Shown here: positions 54,218 through 63,277 of the stretch, one piece after another
Position numbering within the stretch: position 1 is the first letter of the stretch
Layout of the letters: every line of letters begins with the position of its first letter
Assembly: GCA_025451095.1 (NCBI GenBank)
Contig: JANWLB010000049.1
Span: 1-64,000 of the forward strand
Length of the DNA stretch: 64,000 nucleotides
Direction of reading: 5' to 3'
Source: Alphaproteobacteria bacterium
Lineage (GTDB): Bacteria > Pseudomonadota > Alphaproteobacteria > Micavibrionales > Micavibrionaceae
Translations under genes and position numbers: made by a program
The notes under the pieces: model-generated
Told to the model about the DNA's origin: nothing
Seen by the model: only the letters and a program-made list of their open reading frames with translations
Databases searched by the model: none

Positions 54218-56092
54218 TCAGGCGGCGGCCGACTTTTCATCAAACAATTCGTCCAGTTTTCCGATCAGGGCCGGGGCCAGTTCCCCCGCGTCGGCGATGG
54301 TCAGGGCGCGGCGGTAATAACGCGTGACATCATGGCCGATGCCGATGGCGGTCAGCTCGACGCTTGAATGATTTTCAATCCACTGAATGACATTGCGCAG
54401 GTCCAGCTCCAAAATGTTGGAAGGATTGACTGAAAGCGTTGAATCGTCGACGGGCGCTCCATCTGATATGACCATAAGGATTTTGCGCTGTTCCGGCCGT
54501 GCGGCCAGGCGATTATAGGCCCAGGCCAATGCCTCGCCATCGATGTTTTCTTTCAGGACTCCTTCCTTGAGCATCAGGCCCAGATTTTTACGCACCCGGC
54601 GCCAGGGCGTATCGGCAGCCTTATAGATGATATGACGCAGATCATTCAGGCGGCCCGGGTGCGGCGGGCGGCTATTCTCGATCCATAAATCGCGCGCCCG
54701 GCCGCCTTTCCAGGCCCGGGTGGTAAAGCCCAGTATCTCAACCTTGACGCCGCACCGCTCCAGCGTGCGCGACAGGATATCGGTGCAGGCGGCAGCGATG
54801 GCGATAGGCCGTCCACGCATGGAACCGGAATTGTCGATCAGCAGGCAGACGACAGTGTCGCGAAACGGGGTTTCGCGCTCCTGCTTGTAGACCAGCGGGA
54901 TGGTTGGGTTGGCGACGATTCGGGCCAGACGGCCTGAATCCAGATAACCTTCATCCATGTCAAACTGCCAGCTGCGCTGCTGCCGGGCCTGTAATTTTCG
55001 CTGCAGGCGGTTGGCAAGGCGCGTGGTCAGATTGTGCAGGTGGGCCATCTGCTGGTCCAGCAGGTTGCGCAGGCGCTCCAGCTCCTCGGATTCGGCCAGT
55101 TCTTCGGCGTTTATTGTTTCATCGTACTGGGTCGTGTAGATCGTATAACGATTATCCGGCCCCGGAATGTAATGGTCGGGATGGCGCACCTTCGGCACGG
55201 CCGCTTCGTCGTCATCCATGCCGTCCTTTCTTCCTTCGTTCTGGACGTCTTCGGCCCCGGCCTGGCGGGATTCCTCTTCGGCATCCTGTTCTTCCTCGCC
55301 CTGTTCCGAGTCTTTAGATTGCGGCGCACTGTCCTTGCTCTCCTCTTTTTCGCCATCTTCCCGGCCCTTGTTGTCTTTCTTTTTTTCCTCCTCAGGGTTT
55401 TCATCCGGTGTCTCGGCATGATCGGGATTTTCGCCGATGTCCATGTCCATGCGGGCAATCATTTCCCGGGTACGGCGGGCAAAGTCCTTCTGGCTGTGGA
55501 GAGAGGGGCGTAAAGATGCCAGCCCGTCCTTGCCCAGTTTCTGCTCCAGCCAGGGTTGCCAGAGGGCTATGAGTTTTTCAGCGGCAGGCGGCGTGGATTC
55601 GCCCGTCAGAGCCAGGCGCGCCGTGACATAAAGGGCATCAGCCAGGCTGCTGTCCTCGCGCCGCTCCAGCATATGCCAGCCCATGCGGCGGCAGCGGTTC
55701 TCCAGGGCGGCATGCAGATTTTGCGCCACGCCTTTCATATGCTCCGCGCCCAGGGATTCATAGCGTGCCTGCTCCAGCGCCTCGAAAGCGGCCTGAGCGG
55801 TCAGGTCCATCGGTGCATTTTCCCGGTGCAGGCCGGGCGAATGATGTTTCAGGCGCAGCGCCCGGGCATCGGCGTGGCCGCGCACCATGGCGGTGCTTTC
55901 CTCAGTCATCTCCCGGTCGGGCAAAGGCAGCTTGACGCGGGAGGAGGCGGGGCCGGTCAGGCGCTCCTGCACCGGGGCCTCGCTGGCGGAAAAGCCGACA
56001 TCAAGATTCTTTTTGCCCGAAAGCGCGCGCAACGCCGCTGCCGTTGCGGATTTAAAGGACTCAAGGCGCGTATTGCTGTCTTTTGCTTTCAT
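54218..56092 (-). CDS. cobT: CobT-type von Willebrand/MIDAS subunit of cobaltochelatase
   Basis: Pairs with CobS, the AAA+ motor, in the ATP-dependent cobaltochelatase that inserts cobalt into hydrogenobyrinic diamide together with CobN. The N-terminal half has helical stretches and a long acidic Glu/Asp/Lys zone ([20 protein letters not shown]) typical of CobT. The VWA domain (about 410-615) has the MIDAS motif [18 protein letters not shown] and [17 protein letters not shown]. 624 aa is normal. No cobN or other cob gene is in the window. cobS lies 53 bases upstream. Confidence 0.9.
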   Translation of the reverse strand: MKAKDSNTRLESFKSATAAALRALSGKKNLDVGFSASEAPVQERLTGPASSRVKLPLPDREMTEESTAMVRGHADARALRLKHHSPGLHRENAPMDLTAQAAFEALEQARYESLGAEHMKGVAQNLHAALENRCRRMGWHMLERREDSSLADALYVTARLALTGESTPPAAEKLIALWQPWLEQKLGKDGLASLRPSLHSQKDFARRTREMIARMDMDIGENPDHAETPDENPEEEKKKDNKGREDGEKEESKDSAPQSKDSEQGEEEQDAEEESRQAGAEDVQNEGRKDGMDDDEAAVPKVRHPDHYIPGPDNRYTIYTTQYDETINAEELAESEELERLRNLLDQQMAHLHNLTTRLANRLQRKLQARQQRSWQFDMDEGYLDSGRLARIVANPTIPLVYKQERETPFRDTVVCLLIDNSGSMRGRPIAIAAACTDILSRTLERCGVKVEILGFTTRAWKGGRARDLWIENSRPPHPGRLNDLRHIIYKAADTPWRRVRKNLGLMLKEGVLKENIDGEALAWAYNRLAARPEQRKILMVISDGAPVDDSTLSVNPSNILELDLRNVIQWIENHSSVELTAIGIGHDVTRYYRRALTIADAGELAPALIGKLDELFDEKSAAA

Positions 56093-56145
56093 CGCGTCAG
56101 GTATTCTCAGAAAAAAGGGAAGGACAGGCGGAGAGGGCGGATCGA

Positions 56146-57180
56146 TCAGTTCGCCTTCGTGCCTCTATTCCCGATATCGACTCCGAAACAGCGCTGGTAA
56201 TATTCGGCGATGGTGGGCCGTTCCGTTTCGTCGCATTTGTTGAGGAAAGACAGGGCAAAGGCCATGTCGCGGTCCTTGAATATCCGGGTGTTCTCAATCC
56301 AGCTTAAGACCGTACGGGGTGACATGACGGTCGATATATCGCCGTTCATGAAGCCTTGGCGCGTCAGATCGGCCACATGCACCATGGCGCTGAGATCCTT
56401 GCGGCCTTCTTCGGTATCCATATCGGGGTATTTGGCAAGCATGATCTGCACCTCGTCGTCATGCTCAAGGTAATTGAGCGTGACGAGGATATTCCAGCGG
56501 TCGAGCTGCGCCTGATTGAGCTGCTGCGAGCCGTGATACAGGCCGGTCATGTCACCCAGGCCGATCGTGTTGGCGGTGGCAAACAGGCGAAAGGCGGGGT
56601 GCGGCCGGATGACCATGTTCTGATCCAGCAATGTCAGGCGTCCGTCCGACTCGAGGACGCGCTGGATCACGAACATGACATCGGGGCGGCCGGCATCGTA
56701 TTCGTCGAACACAAGCGCGACCGGGTTCTGCAGCGCCCAGGGCAGAAGTCCCTGCTTGTATTCTGTGATCTGCTTGCCTTCCTTCAGGACGATCATATCC
56801 TTGCCCAGAAGATCGAGGCGGCTTACATGGCTGTCGAGGTTGATCCGCACGCAGGGCCAGTTCAGGCGAGCGGCTACCTGTTCGACATGGGTCGATTTAC
56901 CAGTGCCATGATAGCCCTGGATCATGACGCGCCGGTTATGCGCGAACCCGGCGAGAATGGCCATAGTGGTGTCGTGGTCAAACTGGTAGGTGGGATCGAC
57001 CGTCGGCACGTTCGGGTGCTCGGCGCTGAAGCCGGGGACCTGCCAGTCAACATCCAGCCCGAAAGTGCTGCGCACGTCGAACAGGGCATCGGGAATTGTG
57101 GTGTAGCGGGGATGGTTCGGCATCAGCTGTGTGATATCGAACGATGCCGCCATCGGCTCTTTGTCTTTTTTGTCGGCCAT
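56146..57180 (-). CDS. cobS: CobS-type AAA+ subunit of cobaltochelatase
   Basis: MoxR-type AAA+ ATPase. Walker A is [20 protein letters not shown], Walker [21 protein letters not shown], sensor 1 [20 protein letters not shown]. The N-terminus [20 protein letters not shown] matches CobS. 344 aa. Upstream J-domain gene is 32 bases away; downstream cobT 53 bases, so the three are probably one operon. Whether cobalt or another metal is inserted depends on CobN elsewhere. Confidence 0.92.
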   Translation of the reverse strand: MADKKDKEPMAASFDITQLMPNHPRYTTIPDALFDVRSTFGLDVDWQVPGFSAEHPNVPTVDPTYQFDHDTTMAILAGFAHNRRVMIQGYHGTGKSTHVEQVAARLNWPCVRINLDSHVSRLDLLGKDMIVLKEGKQITEYKQGLLPWALQNPVALVFDEYDAGRPDVMFVIQRVLESDGRLTLLDQNMVIRPHPAFRLFATANTIGLGDMTGLYHGSQQLNQAQLDRWNILVTLNYLEHDDEVQIMLAKYPDMDTEEGRKDLSAMVHVADLTRQGFMNGDISTVMSPRTVLSWIENTRIFKDRDMAFALSFLNKCDETERPTIAEYYQRCFGVDIGNRGTKAN

Positions 57181-57212
57181 AGTTTTAGTCTCTCTGTTTT
57201 GTTTTCTGGTTT

Positions 57213-57833
57213 TTAGTCTTTTGCGGCAGGATCGGCGAGACGGTCATATTTCTCGAAAGCGATCTTTAATATGGTATAGGCCATGTTGATGCTTTTGAGA
57301 AGATCTTCCGATTGCGGATCGCCGGGATTGACGTCCGGGTGATGCTTTTTCGCCAGTTCGCGATAGCGGTTCTTGATCATGGGAAAATCCAGCGGGGGGC
57401 TCAGACCCATGATGATCATCGCCTGGAATTCGGGCGAGTTATGATCGATTCCCGCGCGCTGTCCCTGCTGGGTCTGGGCGCGGGGCGGCTCTTTTTCGGT
57501 GTAGTTATAGCTTTGCCAGGCTTTGCGGTAGAGAGCTTCCTCGGCCTGGGCCATGGTATCGTAGCGGCGGGTGGGGCGGTCCCACAGGGCGCTGCGCACG
57601 ATATGATCCTCGATGTCTTTTTGCGACATGCCGGAGAAATAGTCCCAGGCCTTGTTATATTCCTGCACATGCTCAAGACAGAACAGGTAATGATCGTTCA
57701 GTGCGCGGTTCTTGGGGGCCTTGTGCTGGCCGCTGGCGGCACACCCGGGCATATCACACGCGCGGGCGTGGTTTTTCTTGTCCCCTTCGTCGGCAAATTC
57801 GGCGGAATGTGGTTTTAGATGTATGCGCGGCAT
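57213..57833 (-). CDS. J-domain (DnaJ-like) protein
   Basis: The C-terminal 65 residues form a J domain: HPDV motif in [20 protein letters not shown] with helix [20 protein letters not shown]. The N-terminal 110 residues hold a Cys pair ([13 protein letters not shown] and [15 protein letters not shown]), suggesting a zinc knuckle. 206 aa. This arrangement with cobS/cobT and bolA is frequent in alphaproteobacteria. J domains stimulate Hsp70; its client is unknown. Confidence 0.85.
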   Translation of the reverse strand: MPRIHLKPHSAEFADEGDKKNHARACDMPGCAASGQHKAPKNRALNDHYLFCLEHVQEYNKAWDYFSGMSQKDIEDHIVRSALWDRPTRRYDTMAQAEEALYRKAWQSYNYTEKEPPRAQTQQGQRAGIDHNSPEFQAMIIMGLSPPLDFPMIKNRYRELAKKHHPDVNPGDPQSEDLLKSINMAYTILKIAFEKYDRLADPAAKD

Positions 57834-57905
57834 CTCTGATATTATGATCTTTTATGAATGGGCAAACAAGGCTTTAGTCATATTGTACCATAAGACGGGT
57901 AGTCA

Positions 57906-58193
57906 ATGAAAACGCGGGTGGAACGAATAAAAAAGGCACTGGAAGAGGGGCTGGGGCCCCGGCCTGTTGTGTGCCGGATCGATAATGTCAGCCATCGCCA
58001 CGAGGGCCATGCCGGTGACGATGGTAGTGGAGAGAGCCATTATAACCTGACGATTGTTTCTGCCTGTTTTTCAGGTCTGAGTCGTATCGAACGCCATCGT
58101 ATGATAAACAAACTACTGGCCCCGGTCTGGGCAGAAGGCCTGCATGCCTTATCTATCAAGGCGTTAGCGCCAGAAGAAGACATCAAACATTAG
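57906..58193 (+). CDS. BolA family protein
   Basis: BolA-like proteins bind monothiol glutaredoxins and take part in Fe-S trafficking. The class II KH-like fold is evident: SHYNLTIVSACFSGLSRIER, HRMINKLLAPVWAEGLHALS. A conserved Cys is not required in this group; the residue His in ESHYN is the usual ligand. The first 30 residues are MKTRVERIKKALEEGLGPRP. 95 aa. Divergent from the J-domain gene by 72 bases. Confidence 0.92.
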   Translation: MKTRVERIKKALEEGLGPRPVVCRIDNVSHRHEGHAGDDGSGESHYNLTIVSACFSGLSRIERHRMINKLLAPVWAEGLHALSIKALAPEEDIKH

Positions 58194-58210
58194 CGGGTCC
58201 TTATATTAGA

Positions 58211-58249
58211 ACAACTAATAGTTGTAAATTCTATCCTTTAGACTATATT
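58211..58249 (+). promoter_or_regulatory. Promoter with overlapping dyad before the RHH gene
   Basis: ACAACT-AAT-AGTTGT (58211-58225) is a perfect inverted repeat whose right arm runs into TTGTAA (58222-58227); TATATT (58244-58249) lies 16 bases on. An RHH repressor could bind the dyad to autoregulate (inference). Confidence 0.4.
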
Positions 58250-58370
58250 TCATGGTGTCGCCTGTATGGCGGCATAGAAAAAAGAGAACCTGTCATTCGC
58301 TTCTATCGTTGGTGGAAAGAATTTAGACGGGTCAATGAAACTACAACGGTATATTTGAGGGAGTTGCGTT

Positions 58371-58781
58371 ATGACGTACGAAGATCCTAAAGACTCGGAA
58401 TCCATCGGCCGAAGTACGCTCGTCAGTCGCAATGTTACTGTACTGGGCAAAAGGACATCCGTCAGACTGGAACCTGAAATGTGGAGCGCCTTCCGGGAGA
58501 TCGCGAGGCGGGAGAAATGCCGGGTGCACGATATCTGCTCCCTGATCCAGCTGAGAAAAAACCAGAATACATCGCTTACCGCCGCCATCAGGGTTTTCCT
58601 GATGCTGTATTACCGGGCCGCGGCAACGGAAGAGGGTCACCGCAAAGTGGGCCACGGTAATTTCAGCAGTATGGTTCAGCGTGCGCGTGTTCCGCCTGAA
58701 ATGATGGCGATGCGCGGCACACGTGGGATGCCGCCGCCCGAAGCCTCTGCGGCGCTGCCGGTTTCTGCTGCAGTAGCCTAG
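58371..58781 (+). CDS. Ribbon-helix-helix domain protein
   Basis: Residues about 27-80 form an RHH (MetJ/Arc-like) DNA-binding domain: TSVRLEPEMWSAFREIARRE (strand then helix A) and SLTAAIRVFLMLYYRAAA (helix B). The group is common in alphaproteobacteria. The tail is Pro/Ala-rich (MPPPEASAALPVSAAVA). AGGGAG precedes ATG 58371. Start region MTYEDPKDSESIGRS is disordered. 136 aa. A strong terminator follows. Regulatory targets unknown. Confidence 0.8.
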   Translation: MTYEDPKDSESIGRSTLVSRNVTVLGKRTSVRLEPEMWSAFREIARREKCRVHDICSLIQLRKNQNTSLTAAIRVFLMLYYRAAATEEGHRKVGHGNFSSMVQRARVPPEMMAMRGTRGMPPPEASAALPVSAAVA

Positions 58782-58811
58782 ATCTTGTTTTTTGTGTGTA
58801 TGTTAAAATCA

Positions 58812-58827
58812 AGGGCCTGCGGGCCCT
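58812..58827 (+). terminator. Terminator of the RHH gene
   Basis: AGGGCC (58812-58817), loop TGCG, GGCCCT (58822-58827), then CTTTTTTATTTTT on the plus strand. Can also face accA on the minus strand, but only weakly. Confidence 0.75.
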
Positions 58828-58865
58828 CTTTTTTATTTTTTGGGTTCAGAGATCCCTTGTAGGGG

Positions 58866-59813
58866 TCAGGCGGCGCGGCCCATTTCAAGGAATTTCTGGT
58901 GCCTGTTTTTAATCAGCTTGTCATCGTTCCAGGGGATGAGTTCCTTCAGGGCCTTTTCGATCCGTGCGCCCGCGCGGGACATGGTTTCTTCCTTGTTGCG
59001 GTGTGCCCCGCCCACAGGCTCCTCGATGATGCCGTCTATCAGGCGCAGCTCCAGCAGGTCCTGCGCCGTCAGTTTGAGGGCTGCGGCGGCTTCATTGGCG
59101 AAGGAGGCGCTGCGCCAGAGTATGGAAGCGCACCCCTCGGGAGAGATGACCGAATAGATGGAATGTTCCAGCATGTAAATGCGGTCGGCGGCCGCGATGG
59201 CAATGGCACCGCCGGAACCGCCTTCTCCAATAATTACCGAAACGATCGGCGTTTTAATCCGCAGGCAGGTTTCGATTGATTTGGCTATGGCTTCGGCCTG
59301 TCCGCGCTCTTCGGCCCCCACACCGGGATATGCGCCCGCCGTGTCAACGAGGGTTATGACGGGCAACCTGAACTGCTGTGCCATTTCCATCAGGCGCTGG
59401 GCCTTGCGATAGCCTTCGGGGCGCGCCATGCCGAAATTGTGGCGGATGCGGCTTTCTGTGTCGCTGCCCTTTTCATGGCCCATGACGACGCAGGACATGC
59501 CGCGGAAACGGCCGAGGCCGCCGATCAGGGCTTCATCCTCGGCGAAGCGGCGGTCGCCGGCCAGCGGCGTGAAGTCCTCAATCAGCGCGCCGATATAATC
59601 GAGAAAATGCGGGCGGTTCTGGTGTCGCGCGACCTGGACTTTCTGCTGCGCAGTCAGTTTGCTGTAGGCGTGGCGCAGCAGGCGGTCGATCTTCTCCTGC
59701 ATGCGGTTGATTTCTTCGGCGATATTGACACTGTCGCCGCTGCTGACATTGCGCAGTTCGGCTATCTTGGCTTCCAGCTCGAGGATCGGTTTTTCAAATT
59801 CGAGTTTAGTCAT
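58866..59813 (-). CDS. accA: Acetyl-CoA carboxylase carboxyltransferase alpha subunit
   Basis: AccA with AccD transfers CO2 from biotin to acetyl-CoA, the first step of fatty-acid synthesis. Family blocks: LEFEKPILELEAKIAELRNV at the N-terminus, RFRGMSCVVMGHEKGSDTES, NFGMARPEGYRKAQRLM, TLVDTAGAYPGVGAEERGQA and GEGGSGGAIAIAAADRIYML. The C-terminus LKELIPWNDDKLIKNRHQKF matches. 315 aa. It lies downstream of the small 59890 gene, separated by a terminator. Confidence 0.96.
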   Translation of the reverse strand: MTKLEFEKPILELEAKIAELRNVSSGDSVNIAEEINRMQEKIDRLLRHAYSKLTAQQKVQVARHQNRPHFLDYIGALIEDFTPLAGDRRFAEDEALIGGLGRFRGMSCVVMGHEKGSDTESRIRHNFGMARPEGYRKAQRLMEMAQQFRLPVITLVDTAGAYPGVGAEERGQAEAIAKSIETCLRIKTPIVSVIIGEGGSGGAIAIAAADRIYMLEHSIYSVISPEGCASILWRSASFANEAAAALKLTAQDLLELRLIDGIIEEPVGGAHRNKEETMSRAGARIEKALKELIPWNDDKLIKNRHQKFLEMGRAA

Positions 59814-59835
59814 GATGATGGCTATCCAACTATAG

Positions 59836-59867
59836 AAAAACCCAGAGAATCAAAACTCTGGGTTTTT
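59836..59867 (-). terminator. Terminator between the 59890 gene and accA
   Basis: AAAAACCCAGAG (59836-59847) and CTCTGGGTTTTT (59856-59867), 12-bp perfect stem with 8-base loop; T-runs on both strands. It ends the small gene's message before accA. Confidence 0.85.
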
Positions 59868-59889
59868 GTTACGCCGTGGTTGGCTGCTG

Positions 59890-60075
59890 TCACGAAAGGG
59901 CAGGTTTTGGATAAGCACAAGCGGCGCTTTCTGCCTGAATATCCTCAAGCGTCGATCCGGTAAGAAGAGCTAAATCCAGATCGCTCATATCTGCGACAGA
60001 AGGAACAGCTTGTTTAGCCATTTCAACGCTTAACTCACCGCCTGCGGGTTGAGTTGGAGATGCTTCTGCAGTCAT
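59890..60075 (-). CDS. Small hypothetical protein, 61 aa
   Basis: AGAGGAGAGATAA precedes ATG 60075, a strong ribosome site, and a near-perfect terminator follows. The peptide starts MTAEASPTQPAGGELSVEMA and has an acidic core (SDLDLALLTGSTLEDIQAE) and a Cys/Pro tail (AACAYPKPALS); no membrane span. Function unknown. It lies between xerD and accA, isolated by two terminators. Confidence 0.55.
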   Translation of the reverse strand: MTAEASPTQPAGGELSVEMAKQAVPSVADMSDLDLALLTGSTLEDIQAESAACAYPKPALS

Positions 60076-60112
60076 TTATCTCTCCTCTTTAGTTGAGTGC
60101 CGGTTCAATAAC

Positions 60113-60151
60113 AAATCAGGCAGGTTCTACAATTGTAAACCTGCCTGATTT
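60113..60151 (-). terminator. Terminator after xerD
   Basis: AAATCAGGCAGGTT (60113-60126) and AACCTGCCTGATTT (60138-60151), a 14-bp perfect stem with an 11-base loop that itself contains a palindrome TACAATTGTA. It lies 22 bases beyond the xerD stop. Confidence 0.8.
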
Positions 60152-60172
60152 AAATGGTTCTTATGGCTCTGA

Positions 60173-61165
60173 CTAGCGGTCCGTGCCGGTTTTGGACAGC
60201 GGGTGCTTGTCCTCGACCGTTTTCTTCGCCTTGTCGCCCACGATGTGCGTGTAGATCTGCGTGGTCGCGATGTCGGCGTGACCGAGCATCTTCTGGACCG
60301 AACGCAGGTCGGCGCCGTTGCTAAGCAGATGCGTGGCAAAGGCGTGACGCAGAATGTGCGGGCTGACGCGGCCGGCTTCGATACCGGCAGAGTCGGCCAG
60401 ATCCTTCAGGAGCTGGGCGAAGCGCTGACGGGTCAGGTGGCCGCTTTCCGACGTGCGGGACGGGAAGAGCCACTGGCTCTGCGTTCCCTTGTCATCGGAA
60501 GCGATGAACTGCTGACGGACATCAAGGTAATTCTTGACGGCCTTTTGCGCCGGCTCGGACAGGGGCACCATGCGCTCCCGGCCGCCTTTTCCGGCAACCA
60601 TCAGGAACTGCATGTCCTCGCCGATGGCGGACATGGGCAGACCAACCAGTTCAGAGACGCGCAGGCCGGTGGCGTAGAGCATCTCCAGCAGGCAGACCAG
60701 GCGGATGCTGTCGGCGCCGCCGCTCTGTGCGGCCGTTCTGATCAGGCCACTGACTTCCGATTCGCTCAAGGTCTTGGGCAGAGTGCGTGTCTGCTTGGGG
60801 CTCTCGATCGATGAGGTCGGGTCTTCGCGGCGGATGTTCTCGGAAACCAGGTAGCGGTAGAACTGGCGCATGGCCGAAAGGCGGCGGGCGACGGTCCGGG
60901 TGGCGATCTGGTTCTTGTTTTTGCCTTTTACGTGAATTTTGTTCCCGAGATCTTCAAGGTAGGTCTTGATCTCATTCGGACCCGCATCAACAATTTCCTT
61001 TTTGAATTTGTCGCGGAGATAAAGGCTGAAATCTGCTAAATCGCGCCAGTAGGCCTGACGCGTGTTCATCGCTGCACCACGCTCTGTGGTGAGCATATCT
61101 AAAAATGAATCCACCAAAGGATGAAGCTTCGGCTTCGGCATTGCTGGACGACCTGGACGTGCCAT
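60173..61165 (-). CDS. xerD: Tyrosine recombinase XerD
   Basis: Site-specific recombinase that with XerC resolves chromosome dimers at dif. The catalytic set is complete: Arg in YATGLRVSELVGLPM, Lys in VAGKGGRERMVPL, His-x2-Arg in SPHILRHAFATHLLSNG, His in MLGHADIATTQIYTHI and Tyr in QIYTHI. N-terminal core-binding SAM-like domain: LVDSFLDMLTTERGAAMNTR. 330 aa; a family average plus a basic start (MARPGRPAMPKPKLHP). Housekeeping role is suggested by lack of nearby mobile genes. AAGGAG precedes the ATG. Confidence 0.9.
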   Translation of the reverse strand: MARPGRPAMPKPKLHPLVDSFLDMLTTERGAAMNTRQAYWRDLADFSLYLRDKFKKEIVDAGPNEIKTYLEDLGNKIHVKGKNKNQIATRTVARRLSAMRQFYRYLVSENIRREDPTSSIESPKQTRTLPKTLSESEVSGLIRTAAQSGGADSIRLVCLLEMLYATGLRVSELVGLPMSAIGEDMQFLMVAGKGGRERMVPLSEPAQKAVKNYLDVRQQFIASDDKGTQSQWLFPSRTSESGHLTRQRFAQLLKDLADSAGIEAGRVSPHILRHAFATHLLSNGADLRSVQKMLGHADIATTQIYTHIVGDKAKKTVEDKHPLSKTGTDR

Positions 61166-61180
61166 AGTTTTTCTCCTTGT

Positions 61181-62992
61181 TTATTTACTCAAACCCATAA
61201 CTATCTCTTGTGACAGTTCACGGGCTTCTTTTGTTAACCCCACTGCTTCAAGACTACTCAACACTTCCCGGAGCAACCCCGCACTCATATTCTCCGGGGG
61301 CACTCCGCGAAGAGCGAGGGAACTTAAAAGAATGACCTCACCCAGACGCTTATCGTTTCTGGCATTCTCAAGGCTATCTATTAAGCCACTAGATGGCATT
61401 ACATAACAGCCACCTAATGTCAAGTCTATTTCTTTGTCATAAGCATTTGACCACGTATAATTATGTAATTTTCCACCTTTGTCAAGTTTTTCATACATAG
61501 CCCTTATAAGCTGTTCACGGTCTCTGCCCAGCTGGCTCATGTCAAGGGCCGCGGCGGGAGTGTATGAAGATTTATTTGTGGAAAACCCAAGACGGGCGTC
61601 ATAGGCCGCATGCCAGAGCAGGCCTTCGTTGCCTTTGAAGGACAAGTTGGCCCATTTCTGTCGCCAGCTGGCGGGCATTTCCGTGCCGGAGGCGATAAAG
61701 AGCTGGATGGCTGTTTTGGCTGATTCATCAGGAAAATCAGCAGGTTTTGTGTCCTTCAGGAAGCCCGAGAACGGAAGGAGGGCGCTTAAACCATACTCCT
61801 TGGACAGGATCAGGGCGCGGAGAATCACATCCGAAAGAACCGCTGTTTTCGACGCTTTGGCTGACTGGTAGAGCCAAGCCAGGCGCTGGCCGTCTTCAAT
61901 ATTTCTGTACTCGTTCAGGCTGTCCTTATCCGTGGCGAGAAAGGCAAAGGCCTGGTTTTTATAATAGTTAACAAGATCGCTTTCCTGCTGAATGCCCAGG
62001 CTTACGGCATGGGATATGAGCTTGAGCCGGGCATCGGCCGGCAGGTTCTTGTCGCGGGTCAGAAGGGCGGTCGTGAAGGGGTCGAGTTCCTTGATGTCCA
62101 GTTTTCTGATCTGGCTGTAATCCATCCGGCCATCGGCCATCAGGACGGCCTTTTCCAGCGGGCTCAGCTCCGCCAGGTCCTTGGCTGACTTTACCGTGTA
62201 GCGGAAGTTATCTTTCTCGAGAACCTGCTGGATGATTTTGCTCTCGGGCGGGCCGCTGGCGCCGGAAGACAGGGAGATGGTTTCGGCCGTATCCATTTTT
62301 GAAAGCAGGTGTGCGCAAATCGCGCCCATATTCTTCCAGGCGGGCAGGCCATTAAAACGGCCTTTCAGCGCATTCATTTCAAGGCAGGCCAGCGAGGGCT
62401 GCCCGTCATACATCATGGCCAGTATGCCGGCATGAACCAGGTTTTCATGATAGGGCTCGCCTGGATTTTCGGTGTACAGCTTCACGGCGCTGGTGAAGTC
62501 GCCTTGCTCCGAAAGTTTCTCGATGCGCAGCGTAAGAAGATCTTTTCCGGGCGGTATGTCGTTGCCGTTCTTGAGCATCGATGTGTCGGCCTGCGTCAGC
62601 ATGACGCGGCGGACGAGGTTCTGGATCGTGGCGTAACGGGATTCGGAAGGCAGTTCCGTCAGAAGCCACGAGATGAAGCGGCGCTCGCTGCCGTCCCACA
62701 TGTCGATCCCCAAGGTTCCTTCCTTGATGGTGCTCAGCGTGCCGATCGATTCCGTTTGCGTTGTCAGACCGGAAGAGCGGGGCGCGCGCTTTTTTTCCGG
62801 CGCATTGCCGCTGTCTTCGTCGTGCTGGGACGCGGCGGGAGTCCGGGGGGCTGGATTTTTGCTCACGGGCTGGCTGCCGGCCATGCGGTCGTCATCGGAT
62901 TCGGCGCGGACGCTGCCGCCCATAGCCAGAAGGGCGCATGCCAGCAGAAAGAAAAATGAAAATGCTCTAATGCGATTCAAAAAATTTGTCAT
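61181..62992 (-). CDS. Exported hypothetical protein, 603 aa
   Basis: A signal peptide (NRIRAFSFFFLLACALLAMG, cleavage after VRA near residue 30) precedes a low-complexity Pro/Ser/Ala zone (about 31-80) and then helical-repeat-like sequence, e.g. SAVKLYTENPGEPYHENLVH and GILAMMYDGQPSLACLEMNA, suggesting a TPR/SEL1-like superhelix in the periplasm. No enzyme motif. ATG 62992 is chosen over the TTG at 63025, which would extend across the end of the small upstream ORF (26-base overlap). Not recognised. xerD follows after 15 bases. Confidence 0.7.
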   Translation of the reverse strand: MTNFLNRIRAFSFFFLLACALLAMGGSVRAESDDDRMAGSQPVSKNPAPRTPAASQHDEDSGNAPEKKRAPRSSGLTTQTESIGTLSTIKEGTLGIDMWDGSERRFISWLLTELPSESRYATIQNLVRRVMLTQADTSMLKNGNDIPPGKDLLTLRIEKLSEQGDFTSAVKLYTENPGEPYHENLVHAGILAMMYDGQPSLACLEMNALKGRFNGLPAWKNMGAICAHLLSKMDTAETISLSSGASGPPESKIIQQVLEKDNFRYTVKSAKDLAELSPLEKAVLMADGRMDYSQIRKLDIKELDPFTTALLTRDKNLPADARLKLISHAVSLGIQQESDLVNYYKNQAFAFLATDKDSLNEYRNIEDGQRLAWLYQSAKASKTAVLSDVILRALILSKEYGLSALLPFSGFLKDTKPADFPDESAKTAIQLFIASGTEMPASWRQKWANLSFKGNEGLLWHAAYDARLGFSTNKSSYTPAAALDMSQLGRDREQLIRAMYEKLDKGGKLHNYTWSNAYDKEIDLTLGGCYVMPSSGLIDSLENARNDKRLGEVILLSSLALRGVPPENMSAGLLREVLSSLEAVGLTKEARELSQEIVMGLSK

Positions 62993-63110
62993 TGGGTATA
63001 GTTTTCGTGATTTCGGATTGTTCAACCGGGACGTCGGCCAGAATCAGAAATGAGAAGACGCCCGCAATCACCAGAACCGTCACGGCAAGTGCGATATGTA
63101 TAAATTTCAT
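62967..63110 (-). CDS. Small single-pass membrane protein, 47 aa
   Basis: ATG 63110 has AAAGGAG nine bases upstream. Hydrophobic segment at residues 4-24 (IHIALAVTVLVIAGVFSFLI) is followed by a short polar tail (ADVPVEQSEITKTIPNDKFF) ending at TAG 62969-62967, inside the start region of the 603-aa gene. Looks like a signal-anchor or small inner-membrane protein, translationally coupled to its neighbour. Too short for family recognition. Confidence 0.6.
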   Translation of the reverse strand: MKFIHIALAVTVLVIAGVFSFLILADVPVEQSEITKTIPNDKFFESH

Positions 63111-63277
63111 GGCGGAGCTCCTTTCTGGCAATTGGAAAGTGTCCTGAACCTAATAAAGAGTTCTGCGAAATACAATGGGTGAAATGTGATGTGTGGAATG
63201 AGGAAACTAAATGCCTGTTGTTTTGAAGTCCGGCGGCAGAATAGTATGCAGGCGACAAGGATTGCCGCTGATTATTG

